Assembly: GCF_016734905.1 (NCBI RefSeq)
Contig: NZ_JAERPO010000002.1
Location: 186,001 to 250,000, forward strand
Length of the DNA stretch: 64,000 bases
Reading direction: 5' to 3'
DNA from: Sphingopyxis jiangsuensis
Lineage (GTDB): Bacteria; Pseudomonadota; Alphaproteobacteria; Sphingomonadales; Sphingomonadaceae
The position numbers were made by a program, and so were the translations under genes. Numbering within the stretch: the stretch's first letter is position 1; each line of letters begins with the position of its first letter. The notes below the pieces were generated by a model. That model saw only the letters and a program-made list of their open reading frames with translations. It was not told where the DNA came from and searched no databases. This document shows positions 18,992 through 27,393 of this stretch, piece by piece.

Positions 18992-19444
18992 TTACCTCAA
19001 CCCCTCGTCCCACCGCTCCGACCGCTTCCGGTCGCTGCCGCGCGCCTCGACCCATTCGACGCGGCCGTCGGCGAATGTCTGCCGCTTCCACAGCATCACG
19101 TCGGTCTTGAGCCGATCGATCAGAAATTCGGTCGCCGCAAGCGCCTCGGCGCGGTGCGGGCTGCTCGCGAGGACGAGCACGATCGTATCGCCCACCGCCA
19201 TCGCGCCAACGCGGTGGATCACCGTCAACGCCGAAAGCTTCCAGCGGTCCGTCGCCGAATGCGCCAGCTCGGCAAGCCCCTTTTCGGTCAGCACAGGATG
19301 ATGGTCGAGGAACAGTTCGACAAGATCGTCCTCGCCGCGCACCCGCCCGACGAAACTCGCGCTTGCGCCATGTCCGCCACCATCGTGGATGTCGAGCTCG
19401 GCGGGGACGTCGATCGGTCCCGACTGGACGGCGACGCGGATCAT
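18992..19444 (-). CDS. moaE: Molybdopterin synthase catalytic subunit MoaE
   Basis: The 150-residue protein starts MIRVAVQSGPIDVPAE at ATG 19444, overlapping the moaD stop by 4 bp. Family signatures are FVGRVRGE, LFLDHHP (in place of the common LEYY.M), HRVGAMAVGDTIVLVLASSPHR and the catalytic-site lysines in LKTDVMLWKRQ. With MoaD it inserts two sulfurs into precursor Z to make molybdopterin. It is in an operon pgsA-moaD-moaE. A longer frame reaching 19696 is only the antisense-like shadow over moaD. Confidence 0.95.
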   Translation of the reverse strand: MIRVAVQSGPIDVPAELDIHDGGGHGASASFVGRVRGEDDLVELFLDHHPVLTEKGLAELAHSATDRWKLSALTVIHRVGAMAVGDTIVLVLASSPHRAEALAATEFLIDRLKTDVMLWKRQTFADGRVEWVEARGSDRKRSERWDEGLR

Positions 19445-19692
19445 CCGCCCGTCACCGGCGGAAAGAGCGCAACCTCCTCGGCCGAGCCGATCGCCGCATC
19501 GGGACCGCCCATCACGCCATCGACCGCGGCGCGAACGCGCGCGGGGTCGGCAAAGGCATGCGCGCCCCGCGCATCGCGCGCCGCCAGCCAACCGACGAGC
19601 GCCGCCACATTCGCGATATTCGCGGGCAGATCGACGCTTTCGTCGGCGATGCCCATTCGCTCGCGCACCCAGGCAAAATAAGCAATTCGCAT
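19441..19692 (-). CDS. moaD: Molybdopterin synthase sulfur carrier subunit MoaD
   Basis: The 83-residue ubiquitin-fold protein begins MRIAYFAWVRERMG and ends VALFPPVTGG. The C-terminal Gly-Gly is the site that MoeB/MoaD-activating enzymes convert to a thiocarboxylate. It starts 4 bp after the pgsA stop and overlaps moaE, so the three genes are translationally linked. Confidence 0.95.
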   Translation of the reverse strand: MRIAYFAWVRERMGIADESVDLPANIANVAALVGWLAARDARGAHAFADPARVRAAVDGVMGGPDAAIGSAEEVALFPPVTGG

Positions 19693-19696
19693 GCAA

Positions 19697-20269
19697 TCAA
19701 TCCATATGCTTCAGGCCGACGCGGAGATAATCCCACCCCGTTATGAGAGTCAGCACCGCGGCGCCCCATAGCGATGCGAGCCCGACCGTCTTGATCCACG
19801 CCATCGCGGGCAATGCCCCGGCAAGGATCAGCGCGCCAAAGGCAACGAGCTGGAAGGTCGTCTTCCATTTGGCGAGCTGCGTCACCGGCATCGACACCTG
19901 CAAGGTCGCGAGGAATTCGCGCAGCCCCGACACGATAATCTCGCGCAGCAGGATGATCAGTGCGGCGATGACATGATAGCCGTCGATGTCGCGCGTGAAC
20001 ACCAGCAGCAGGATGACCGCCGCAATCATGATCTTGTCCGCGATGGGGTCGAGGAAGGCGCCGAGCCGCGACACGGTGCCGCGCGAGCGCGCAACATAAC
20101 CGTCAAAATAATCGGTAATGCCCATCAGGCAATAAAGCCCAAAGGCGAGCGCATAATCGATCGCCAGCGGCTGGTGCGACCCGACCCGGACGCCGGGCCA
20201 AAGGAGGAATAAGAGGATCGGAACCGCAAGGATACGCGAAAGGGTCAGGATATTGGGAAGACTCAGCAT
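19697..20269 (-). CDS. pgsA: CDP-diacylglycerol--glycerol-3-phosphate 3-phosphatidyltransferase
   Basis: The 190-residue membrane enzyme makes phosphatidylglycerophosphate, the committed step to phosphatidylglycerol and cardiolipin. The CDP-alcohol phosphotransferase motif is complete: D56-G57-x2-A60-R61-x8-G70-x3-D74-x3-D78 (in DYFDGYVARSRGTV through LDPIADK). It has about five transmembrane helices. It is the first gene of pgsA-moaD-moaE. Confidence 0.95.
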   Translation of the reverse strand: MLSLPNILTLSRILAVPILLFLLWPGVRVGSHQPLAIDYALAFGLYCLMGITDYFDGYVARSRGTVSRLGAFLDPIADKIMIAAVILLLVFTRDIDGYHVIAALIILLREIIVSGLREFLATLQVSMPVTQLAKWKTTFQLVAFGALILAGALPAMAWIKTVGLASLWGAAVLTLITGWDYLRVGLKHMD

Positions 20270-20382
20270 GACCCCTGTTCCGACACAGCGCTCGCAAGAC
20301 CCAAAATGGGCTTTGACCCCTTCATCCCTAACCGATAAGCCCCCCGGGCCACAACTAGGATGCTGAAAAGAATGGACCCTGC

Positions 20383-21678
20383 ATGACCGGCTCCTTTTCG
20401 TTGCTGAAGCAACGCCGGTTCCTCCCGCTGTTCGTCACCCAGCTTCTCGGCGCGTTCAACGACAATCTGTTCAAGAATGCGATGGTGCTGTTCGTCGTTT
20501 ACGGCGTGTTCAACGACGAAGCGTCCGAAACATTGTTCAGCGCGGTGGCGACGGGCGTGTTCATCCTGCCCTTCTTCCTGCTCTCTGCGCTGGCCGGGCA
20601 GCTTGCCGACACGCGCGACAAGGCGCGCATCATACGCATCGTCAAGTTCTGCGAGATATTGATCATGCTCGTCGGGGGCGCGGGCCTCTTCCTCGCGTGG
20701 ATGGGCTTTGCGGTTCACCTGATCGCCATTCCGCTGATGATGCTCGCGCTGTTCGCGATGGGCGTCCACTCGACCTTCTTCGGGCCGATCAAATATGCGA
20801 TCCTGCCGCAGCACCTTGAAAAGGACGAGGTGCTCGCCGGCACCGGCCTCGTCGAGGCGGGGACATATATTGCGATCCTGGCGGGAACGATCCTTGCCGG
20901 CATCATCGACGTCGAATGGGCCGCGCTTGGCGTCATCCTGGTCGCCGCGATTGGATATTGGACCGGGCGCAAGGTGCCACCTGCCCCGCCCGAGCATGAA
21001 GAACGCGGGATCGATTGGCACATCATCCGCTCGTCGATCACGCTGGTCAGCGCGACCCTGCACATCCCTCGTCTGTTCCTCGCGATCCTGTCGATCAGCT
21101 TTTTCTGGACCATCGGCGCGGTGCTGTTCATCCAGTTCCCGCCGCTCGTCAAAAATATCCTCCACGCCGACAAGAGCGTCGCCAGCCTGTTCCTCGCCAT
21201 TTTCTCGATCGGCATCGCGATCGGCTCGGTCGCGGTGAACCGCCTGCTCAAGGGGCAGGTGTCGGCGCGCTACAGCCCCGCGAGCGTCATCGTGATGGGG
21301 GTCTTTGTCGTCGCCTTTTATTGGGTTTGCCGCAATTGGGAGCATGACCCCTCAGGCGCAATGTACGGTATCGGCGGCTTCCTGGGACACGCCGACGTCA
21401 TTCCGCTGCTCGCCGCGCTGCTCGGCATTGCGATCAGCGGCGGCATGTTCGTCGTCCCGCTCTATGCCTTTCTCACCACCACCGTGCCCAAGGACCAGAC
21501 GGCGCGCACCGTTGCGGCGAACAATATCGTCAATTCGGGCGCAATGGTCGTCGGATCGCTGCTCGCGCTCGGCCTGAGCATGATCGGCGTCGGCGTCGTC
21601 GACCAGTTGTTGATGAGCGCGGTGATGTGCCTGATTTCGGCGTGGCTGGCAGTGAAACTCCACCGCGCCTGCGATTGA
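20383..21678 (+). CDS. MFS transporter, LplT (lysophospholipid transporter) type
   Basis: The 431-residue protein with about 12 transmembrane helices begins with SLLKQRRFLPLFVTQLLGAF and FNDNLFKNAMVLFVVYG, which is the hallmark of the LplT/Aas-associated MFS family. LplT flips lysophospholipids inward for re-acylation. In many relatives the transporter is followed by or fused to an acyltransferase/acyl-ACP synthetase; none is present here. It is divergent from pgsA, another phospholipid gene. The start is ATG 20383. Confidence 0.8.
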   Translation: MTGSFSLLKQRRFLPLFVTQLLGAFNDNLFKNAMVLFVVYGVFNDEASETLFSAVATGVFILPFFLLSALAGQLADTRDKARIIRIVKFCEILIMLVGGAGLFLAWMGFAVHLIAIPLMMLALFAMGVHSTFFGPIKYAILPQHLEKDEVLAGTGLVEAGTYIAILAGTILAGIIDVEWAALGVILVAAIGYWTGRKVPPAPPEHEERGIDWHIIRSSITLVSATLHIPRLFLAILSISFFWTIGAVLFIQFPPLVKNILHADKSVASLFLAIFSIGIAIGSVAVNRLLKGQVSARYSPASVIVMGVFVVAFYWVCRNWEHDPSGAMYGIGGFLGHADVIPLLAALLGIAISGGMFVVPLYAFLTTTVPKDQTARTVAANNIVNSGAMVVGSLLALGLSMIGVGVVDQLLMSAVMCLISAWLAVKLHRACD

Positions 21679-21702
21679 AGGGGGGCTCGGCTCCTGCCGG
21701 GC

Positions 21703-22413
21703 CTATTTCGTCGTCCCGCAAGTCACGGTCCCGCTCCCCAGCGCGCGCACGGTGCAGGTCGGGCGGCCATAGACGATCGTCTTCCCTACGCCGCGCGACG
21801 TGATTGTGGCGCTTTTGACCGCGCGCATCACATGATCGCCCGCGCCCTCGCTGTCGCTCACCAGTTCGTCGATGGTCAAGCCACCGGCATCGACCATTCC
21901 CGCGCCCGATAACGTCATCTGCGCCTGCTTCGCCTTACCGTTCAGCGTGATGCTGCCATTGCCGATCATCGCAACCTGCAGCCGGTCGGTCGCGATGTCC
22001 TCAACGACCAGTCGTCCCGGCCCGCGCAGCCCGATCGACACGCGCGTCCCTTTGAGCCGATCGATCGTCAGCGAACCCGCGCCCGCGAGCGTCGCCGAGC
22101 GCAGGTTTGCGGCGTTGATTCGGATGACCACTGCGCCGTGCGGCGCCCTGCGCTCCTCGTCGCCTGCAAATTTGCGCTGGCCGATGATAAGGCGTCCGTC
22201 GCGCGTTTCGAGCTCCAACCGGTCGAGCGACGCTTGTGGCCCCGTCGCGACGGCGCTCACCGGCGCACGATCGACAACCTCGACCTCGACGTCGGCGTTG
22301 ATTTCGATCGCCTCGAAACTTGTGAGGCCATAGCGCTTTTCGGCGGCCGCCGCGGGGACGGACAGGACAAGGGCGACAGCCGCAGTCGCGGCCCAGTGCA
22401 TCGCAGGGTTCAT
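21703..22413 (-). CDS. Head-GIN domain protein (DUF2807), secreted
   Basis: The 236-residue protein has a signal peptide ending VPAAAA near residue 24. It is followed by a repetitive beta-helix-forming domain with short turns such as LTIDRLKGTRVSIGL and SGAGMVDAGG, typical of the head-GIN (DUF2807) family. The function of the family is unknown. It lies 43 bp downstream of a lipoprotein paralogue. Confidence 0.85.
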   Translation of the reverse strand: MNPAMHWAATAAVALVLSVPAAAAEKRYGLTSFEAIEINADVEVEVVDRAPVSAVATGPQASLDRLELETRDGRLIIGQRKFAGDEERRAPHGAVVIRINAANLRSATLAGAGSLTIDRLKGTRVSIGLRGPGRLVVEDIATDRLQVAMIGNGSITLNGKAKQAQMTLSGAGMVDAGGLTIDELVSDSEGAGDHVMRAVKSATITSRGVGKTIVYGRPTCTVRALGSGTVTCGTTK

Positions 22414-22456
22414 CCTGCGGTCCTATCGCCTTTGCTGCGCGCGCGCCACCACTCGC

Positions 22457-23212
22457 TCAGCGGCAGCGCACCTCGCCCGAGCCCAGCGTCCGCGACGAAC
22501 ATTTCGCCCCGCCGGCAATCGACGCGTCGCCCGATCCCATGATCGACACGCTGGCCGTTTCGGTCGCGCGCGCGTCGACATCGCCCGATCCGGCGATCGA
22601 AATGTCGAGCGTCCGGGCGGCGAGCCCTTCGGCCTCGATATTGCCCGATCCGGTAACGCGATATTCACCGCTGTCGACGGTTCCGCTGTCGACGTCGATG
22701 TCGCCCGATCCCGAAATCGCCATCGACACGCTTTTCGCGGTCAGCCCGGCGACTTTCAGATCGCCCGACCCGGTGACGACCGCCTCGACGGCATCGCCCT
22801 CCATCGCGTCGGCCTCGACCTCGCCCGATCCCGTCAGGCGCACGGCGGTGAGTCGCGGCATGGTGACCGCAATCTTCACGCCGACATGATTGCGGCCGCC
22901 GAAAAGCGAGTCATTCTTGCGGCGCCCGATCGACAACCGGTCACCATCGCGCTCGATCTCCAGCTCGTCGATTTCAGCCTGCGGCCCGCTGGCGCTGACC
23001 GAAAAGCCCTCACCCATCGTGATCCGAACATCGTCGGGTCCGGTCACGCTGACTGCGCTGAAATCTGACAGCGCATAGTCGCGCGTCGTTTGCGGCCCCG
23101 AATCGGTCGCGCCCGATTCGCCGGTCCTTCCCCGCTCGGATTCCTTCGCGTTACAGCCGGAAACCATCAGGCCCAGTGCCAGCGGCAGGGCGGCCAAGGT
23201 CAATCTGCGCAT
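22457..23212 (-). CDS. Head-GIN domain lipoprotein (DUF2807)
   Basis: ATG 23212 is chosen because AGGAGA at 23219-23224 lies six bases upstream; two TTG codons precede it in frame. The N-terminus MRRLTLAALPLALGLMVSGC has a lipobox with the lipid-modified cysteine at residue 20. The mature domain shows at least six near-repeats of SGSGD or GSGD type (VTGSGDLKVAG, ISGSGDIDVDSG, VTGSGNIEAEG, IAGSGDVDARA), consistent with a right-handed beta solenoid. It follows nrsF by 58 bp on the same strand and might share its transcript. Confidence 0.87.
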   Translation of the reverse strand: MRRLTLAALPLALGLMVSGCNAKESERGRTGESGATDSGPQTTRDYALSDFSAVSVTGPDDVRITMGEGFSVSASGPQAEIDELEIERDGDRLSIGRRKNDSLFGGRNHVGVKIAVTMPRLTAVRLTGSGEVEADAMEGDAVEAVVTGSGDLKVAGLTAKSVSMAISGSGDIDVDSGTVDSGEYRVTGSGNIEAEGLAARTLDISIAGSGDVDARATETASVSIMGSGDASIAGGAKCSSRTLGSGEVRCR

Positions 23213-23270
23213 CAACAATCTCCTGCGTGTATTGCATGGCTAACACACGTAGGAGGGCGATGTCCAGTTG

Positions 23271-23918
23271 TTACCAGCGCAGCAGCGGCGGCAGGATGAT
23301 GCGCCCGGCAACAGCAGCGCCCGCGACGGCCAGGCCGTGCCACAGAGAGATGTGCATCAGATTGTCGATCGGACAATGCAACGCGACGATCGTCGCCCCT
23401 GCGGAGCCCGCCGCGATGCCGACGACCCAGCCCGCTCGCGTGGGCGAAGTCGGCGCGCCGCCTTTCAGCCAAGCAAACAACGCGGCACCAACGCCGATAC
23501 CCGCGACCAGACCTTGAATCGTGCAGCGGAGCCCTTCTCCCCGATGGATCGCCTCGGTCGCAGCGTGGCTATCGCCAAGGCCCGCCAGAACAGCAGCGAG
23601 CGGCAGCGAAAGCGCCGCAAGCCCCGCCCAGCGCCAACCGCTATAATCGCGACCAACACCGGGCAGCCCCATGCGCACAGCGCTCCATGTCGCCGCAATG
23701 CCCGCCGACGCGATCAGCCAAAAGGAAAGGAGCGACAGCGGCGGCATGCTGGCAATGTCGCTCCGCATACCAAGAAGCCACAATAAAGCCGTAGCGCCCA
23801 CAGCCCAGCCCGATGCCGCCCAGATCGAGCCGCGCAGAACGCGACGCGGGCGGACCGGTTCCAGTTCACCGGCAAGGCCGTCGATCAGGTCTTCGATCGA
23901 TGCGTGCTTCATTGTCAT
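23271..23918 (-). CDS. nrsF: Anti-sigma factor NrsF (DUF1109), six-helix membrane protein
   Basis: The 215-residue protein has a short cytoplasmic N-terminus with IEDLIDGLAGELEPVRP, the part that binds the sigma factor in this family, then six transmembrane helices. Two conserved-looking cysteines lie in loops: RCTIQG near residue 132 and LHCPID near residue 185. In Caulobacter, NrsF holds the ECF factor SigF at the membrane, and its cysteines are needed for the response to metals. The start overlaps the sigF stop (ATGA), so the two are coupled. Confidence 0.88.
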   Translation of the reverse strand: MTMKHASIEDLIDGLAGELEPVRPRRVLRGSIWAASGWAVGATALLWLLGMRSDIASMPPLSLLSFWLIASAGIAATWSAVRMGLPGVGRDYSGWRWAGLAALSLPLAAVLAGLGDSHAATEAIHRGEGLRCTIQGLVAGIGVGAALFAWLKGGAPTSPTRAGWVVGIAAGSAGATIVALHCPIDNLMHISLWHGLAVAGAAVAGRIILPPLLRW

Positions 23919-24436
23919 TCGCTTTCAATCATGAGCGCGAGCTTCTTGAGTCCGCGGTGGATATTCACTTTTACGAGCGACTCGCTCTGGCCGCAGATGC
24001 GCGACGCCTCGGCAATCGAGGCGCCTTCGATCTTGACCAGCGTGATGGCCTGCGCCTGCCCCGGCGGCAAGAACTGGAGCAGTCGGTCGATGCTGAGGCG
24101 GGCGTGGACCGCCTCGTCCTCGGCGCCGACCGCTGCGTCATTGTCGCCGAGTTCGGCTACGTCGCGCTGGCGGCGGAGCATATCGATCCAGCGATAACGC
24201 GCGATCGCCGCGAGCCACGGCAGGAACGGGCGGCTGCTGTCCCAGGTCGCAAGCTTGCGGTGCATCGACACGAGCGTTTCCTGCACCAGATCGTCGACAT
24301 GATGCGGGGCGATCCGGCGCGCGTAATAGCGCTCGAGCCAGCGACGGCAATCGGCAAGCAGCGATCGATAGGCCGCACGATCCCCCCGCTGCGATGCCGC
24401 CATCAGGCGCGCGAGCGAAGGTTCGTCGATGCTCAT
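23915..24436 (-). CDS. sigF: ECF sigma factor SigF
   Basis: The 173-residue ECF factor has region 2 with ADDLVQET-like HHVDDLVQETLVSMH and WIDMLRR, and region 4 with KIEGASIAEASRICGQSE and VKVNIHRGLKKL. It lacks any extra C-terminal domain. It lies between the DoxX gene (4-bp overlap) and nrsF (4-bp overlap). A sigma-F-like promoter precedes the first gene of the operon, which implies positive autoregulation. Confidence 0.9.
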   Translation of the reverse strand: MSIDEPSLARLMAASQRGDRAAYRSLLADCRRWLERYYARRIAPHHVDDLVQETLVSMHRKLATWDSSRPFLPWLAAIARYRWIDMLRRQRDVAELGDNDAAVGAEDEAVHARLSIDRLLQFLPPGQAQAITLVKIEGASIAEASRICGQSESLVKVNIHRGLKKLALMIESE

Positions 24437-24891
24437 TTCGCGCGCAGTCTAGCACCGAGCGTGTCGAGCGAGAACAGCCCGCCGCCGCGCACGATCAGGA
24501 TCGCCGCCATCGCCGCCCACAGCGAATGGACCGGCCACCACGCATCGGGGAAAACGAATATCTGGATGACGAGCGTCATCACGAGCAGCGCCCCCGCCGA
24601 GATGCGCGTTGCAAAGCCGAAAAGCAGCAGGATCGGAAAGAAATGCTCGGCAAAGGTCGTCAGCGGGACGGCAATAGCCGGATCGAGCGGCAGGCCCGAA
24701 AATTCATTCTCGAATATGTCATAGGTGATCGGGTTGATTTCGAAGAAACTGCCTTCGACGACCTTGGTCTGGCCCGAGCGCCAGAAAACGCCGGCGAGCG
24801 CGAGGCGCAACAGAAAGAGCGCAAACCCCTCGACCACGCGGCTCGACGCCAGCGCGACACCGCGGTCGTATAATGTCAGGATGCTGTTCAT
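24433..24891 (-). CDS. DoxX-family membrane protein of the bufferin operon
   Basis: The 152-residue protein has four transmembrane helices. It carries the DoxX features FLLRLALAGVFWRSGQTKV and LPLDPAIAVPLTTFAEHFFPILLLFG. DoxX proteins are regular members of bufferin operons, where their role is not defined; a redox or respiratory-chain link has been proposed for the family. It starts 3 bp after the bufC stop and overlaps sigF. Confidence 0.87.
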   Translation of the reverse strand: MNSILTLYDRGVALASSRVVEGFALFLLRLALAGVFWRSGQTKVVEGSFFEINPITYDIFENEFSGLPLDPAIAVPLTTFAEHFFPILLLFGFATRISAGALLVMTLVIQIFVFPDAWWPVHSLWAAMAAILIVRGGGLFSLDTLGARLRAK

Positions 24892-24894
24892 GCC

Positions 24895-25593
24895 CTAAAC
24901 CTTTTCAAATGCCCCTGCGTCGATAAGCGCCGCAATCGCAGCGCCGCCGTCAGGATGCGCTTCGTCGAGACCGGCGATCAGGTTACCGAGCGGCAAAATT
25001 TCTTCGGCGTCGGCCAGCACGGCGGCGACCGAAGCATCGATTGCAACGATCCGGACGTCGGCGCCCGGCCGGACGAACAGCAAGGTGCGCGCTTCCGGCG
25101 GCAAGGCGGGATCGAGCAGCGGCGCAATATTGCTGTCCAACGCCAGGCAGCGGGCCGCCGGGTGGCACCGCGTCGGACGGTCGAGCAGCGTCGCTTCGTC
25201 GAGTCCGGCAAGATCGGCCAATTGCAGCGCGGGCGCCTCGACGGCGTGATAGCTCTGCAGCCACAGCCATTCGGCACGCGCAAGATCGGCGGCGTCGCGG
25301 TTCGTCAGTCGTTCGGCAAAGCCATCGCCGATGTCGGTCAGCGACCGCCCGCTGGCGCCGCCGTCTTCGACGAACAGCCGTGACAGGCGGTTGAACTCGG
25401 CGTCGCCCAGCAATTCGCGCGTGCGCGGGAAACTCTCCTCCAGCGCGACGAGCCGCGCATGAAAGATCGTTGTCGCATGGACGCGCAAGCCGCGCAGGAC
25501 GGCCGCCTCATCCCCTGCGAACAAACCATCCGGCAGATGGTCGGGGCCGTGCAGCAGCGTCGCCGCAATCGCCGCCTGATCGCGGTCAAGCAT
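24895..25593 (-). CDS. bufC: BufC-type partner protein (DUF2063)
   Basis: The 232-residue protein has an N-terminal helical DUF2063 domain with ATIFHARLVALEESFPRTRELLGD, then a variable C-terminal part. DUF2063 proteins bind the DUF692 oxidase and bring the precursor peptide to it. The gene overlaps bufB by 8 bp and precedes the DoxX gene by 3 bp. Confidence 0.88.
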   Translation of the reverse strand: MLDRDQAAIAATLLHGPDHLPDGLFAGDEAAVLRGLRVHATTIFHARLVALEESFPRTRELLGDAEFNRLSRLFVEDGGASGRSLTDIGDGFAERLTNRDAADLARAEWLWLQSYHAVEAPALQLADLAGLDEATLLDRPTRCHPAARCLALDSNIAPLLDPALPPEARTLLFVRPGADVRIVAIDASVAAVLADAEEILPLGNLIAGLDEAHPDGGAAIAALIDAGAFEKV

Positions 25594-26452
25594 CGAGCGC
25601 CTCGCGGGCCAGCACCCTGTCGGCGGCGCGCGCCTCGGCCATCAGCACGGAAAATTCGGGGACATCCGTATCCCACTCGACGAGCACCGGCTTCGGCCCC
25701 GCGCGCGCAATGAAGCGCTCGAGCAACGCCCAGCAGCTCGGCCGCACCGCCGAACCATGATCGTCGATCGCGATTCTGCCGCCCATGTCGTCGTCCTTGA
25801 CGGCGTGACCCGCGACATGGATTTCGCCGACGAACGCGGGATCGAAGGCATCGAGCCACGACACGGGGTCGAGCCCGAGGTTGAATGCCGACACCTCAAT
25901 ATTGTTGATGTCGAGGAGAAGGCCGCAACCGCTGCGGCGGCACAGCTCGTGCAGGAAATCGACCTCGCTCCAATCGCTTTCGGCATAGGCCAGGTAGCGC
26001 GAAGGGTTTTCGACCAGCATCGTTCGCCCCAGCCGGTCCTGCACTCGGCCGACCTCGCGCGCGAAATGGTCGAGCGCGGCGTGGGTATAAGGGATGGGGA
26101 GCAGGTCGGGAAACTTGTCCTCCGGTCCGTTGCTCCAGCTCAGATGGTCGGACACCATCGCGGGCGCGTATCGCGCGCACAGCGCCGCGAGCGCTTCGAG
26201 TTCGTCCGGGTCGGTGCCTGCCGCAGAGCCCAACGACAGCCCGACCGAATGAAAACTCAGCGGCAGATGCTCGGCAATCGCCGTCAACCAGCGATGCGGA
26301 GGCCCGCCTGCGCCGAAATAATTTTGGGGGTGAATTTCGGCCCAGGCGGGCGCGTCGCCCCGCTCGACCGCGGCCAGCACATCGGGATAGTGCCGGGGTT
26401 TCAGCCCTATGCCGGAACGCAGGGGCAGCGCGGGGGAACGGAACGACGACAA
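25586..26452 (-). CDS. bufB: BufB, multinuclear non-heme iron oxidase (MNIO, DUF692)
   Basis: The 288-residue TIM-barrel enzyme has the metal-ligand motifs of the family in order: EIHPQNYF, FHSVGLSLG, VSDHLSW, LVENPSRYL, LLDINNIEVSA, GEIHVAGHA and VEWDTDVPEF. MNIO enzymes of bufferin systems convert core-peptide cysteines to thiooxazole rings. No ATG gives a sensible N-terminus. TTG at 26452, 11 bp after the bufA stop, places the start directly before SSFRSPALPLRSGIGLKPRH; the longer frame overlaps bufA and looks spurious. Confidence 0.9.
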   Translation of the reverse strand: MSSFRSPALPLRSGIGLKPRHYPDVLAAVERGDAPAWAEIHPQNYFGAGGPPHRWLTAIAEHLPLSFHSVGLSLGSAAGTDPDELEALAALCARYAPAMVSDHLSWSNGPEDKFPDLLPIPYTHAALDHFAREVGRVQDRLGRTMLVENPSRYLAYAESDWSEVDFLHELCRRSGCGLLLDINNIEVSAFNLGLDPVSWLDAFDPAFVGEIHVAGHAVKDDDMGGRIAIDDHGSAVRPSCWALLERFIARAGPKPVLVEWDTDVPEFSVLMAEARAADRVLAREALDA

Positions 26453-26463
26453 GCGTTGCGGCC

Positions 26464-26760
26464 TTACTTGGCCTTTTGCGGCACCGGCTTGGCGTTGCCC
26501 TTGTGTGCGGTCAGCGTACCGCCCATCTTCGTGCACTCGCCCTTCTTCACATATTTCCAGGCGTTGCCCTGATAGTCGACGGTCGAGGTGCCGGCGCAGC
26601 TCGTGCCCGGACCCGCGGCGCAGTCATTCTTGCCCTTCAGCGACACGCCATAGCATTTTTCCTTGGCGCCATCGGCGGCGGCGGCCGGAACGGTGGCAGC
26701 GCCTGCGGCCATCGCAAGAACGGCCGAAGCGGCGAGCGACAGTTTGAGTGTGTTGGTCAT
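26464..26760 (-). CDS. bufA: Bufferin precursor BufA (DUF2282)
   Basis: The 98-residue precursor has a Sec signal peptide ([20 protein letters not shown], cleavage near residue 29). The core has four cysteines, C36, C47, C55 and C76, in [22 protein letters not shown] and [10 protein letters not shown]. This spacing is that of BufA1-type (DUF2282) bufferins, which are metal-binding, post-translationally modified peptides exported to the periplasm. The tail is lysine-rich. The start ATG 26760 has AAGGGAG upstream. It is the first gene of bufA-bufB-bufC-doxX-sigF-nrsF. Confidence 0.93.
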   Translation of the reverse strand: MTNTLKLSLAASAVLAMAAGAATVPAAAADGAKEKCYGVSLKGKNDCAAGPGTSCAGTSTVDYQGNAWKYVKKGECTKMGGTLTAHKGNAKPVPQKAK

Positions 26761-26813
26761 AGCGAATACTCCCTTGAATGATGGATGATGCGAGGGATGG
26801 CATCGCCTTCCGG

Positions 26814-26839
26814 TTCGTGGCTGCGGGGGCAATGGTTAC
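26814..26839 (-). promoter_or_regulatory. Sigma-F-type ECF promoter of the bufferin operon
   Basis: On the minus strand the sequence reads GTAACC, exactly 16 bases, CGAA. This is the form recalled for SigF-dependent promoters of Caulobacter bufferin operons. Transcription would begin near 26806, giving a leader of about 45 bases before the bufA ATG. Confidence 0.75.
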
Positions 26840-26916
26840 ACCGCCCGGATGTGCGCCATCTTGTCGCCACCTTCGCGGAGCAAAGCGTTAATTCTTCCGG
26901 AATCTGGATGACAGAG

Positions 26917-27393
26917 ATGAGCGTAGCCTTTCGCCGCGAGAGCGACGACGAACATAAAGAGCCCGAATTTGAGCTTCCGATCCCGCTCGGAGCGAACCTC
27001 GTTACGCCGCGCGGGTTACGCCTGCTCTGCGACGAAGTTGCGCGGCTCGAGGCAGCGGTGGCCGCCGAATCCGACGAAGCGGCGCGCAAGAAGCTGCAGC
27101 GCCAGCTACGCTATTTCGGCACGCGAAAATCGACCGCCGATGTACAGCCGCCGCCGGCCGACGGCGTGGTCGGGGTCGGCAGCTGCGTGCGTTATCGGCT
27201 GCATGGCGCGGAAAAGAAGATCACCATTGTCGGACATGACGAGGCCGATCCGGCCGCCGGTCTGATCGCCTTTTCCGCGCCAATCGGTCGCGCGCTGATG
27301 GGCGCGGAAGTCGGGGAGTTGGTCGCTTTCCAGGGCGTTGATGACGCAATCATGGTGCTCGCCGCGACGTCGGACACAAAGGTGCAGGCATGA
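26917..27393 (+). CDS. GreA/GreB-like transcription elongation factor domain protein
   Basis: The C-terminal half of this 158-residue protein (SCVRYRLHGAEKKITIVGHD through LMGAEVGELVAF) is a GreA/GreB C-terminal FKBP-like domain. The N-terminal half has a helical stretch (LCDEVARLEAAVAAESD) shorter than the true Gre coiled coil, so it may bind RNA polymerase without cleavage stimulation, as Rnk-like proteins do. Two starts are possible, 26908 and 26917. It overlaps the next small gene by 4 bp. It is divergent from bufA. Confidence 0.8.
   Translation: MSVAFRRESDDEHKEPEFELPIPLGANLVTPRGLRLLCDEVARLEAAVAAESDEAARKKLQRQLRYFGTRKSTADVQPPPADGVVGVGSCVRYRLHGAEKKITIVGHDEADPAAGLIAFSAPIGRALMGAEVGELVAFQGVDDAIMVLAATSDTKVQA

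Noticed and set aside
19445..19696. N-terminal extension of moaE through the moaD region
   Set aside because: MoaE family similarity starts at M 19444, and the extension overlaps moaD in another frame.
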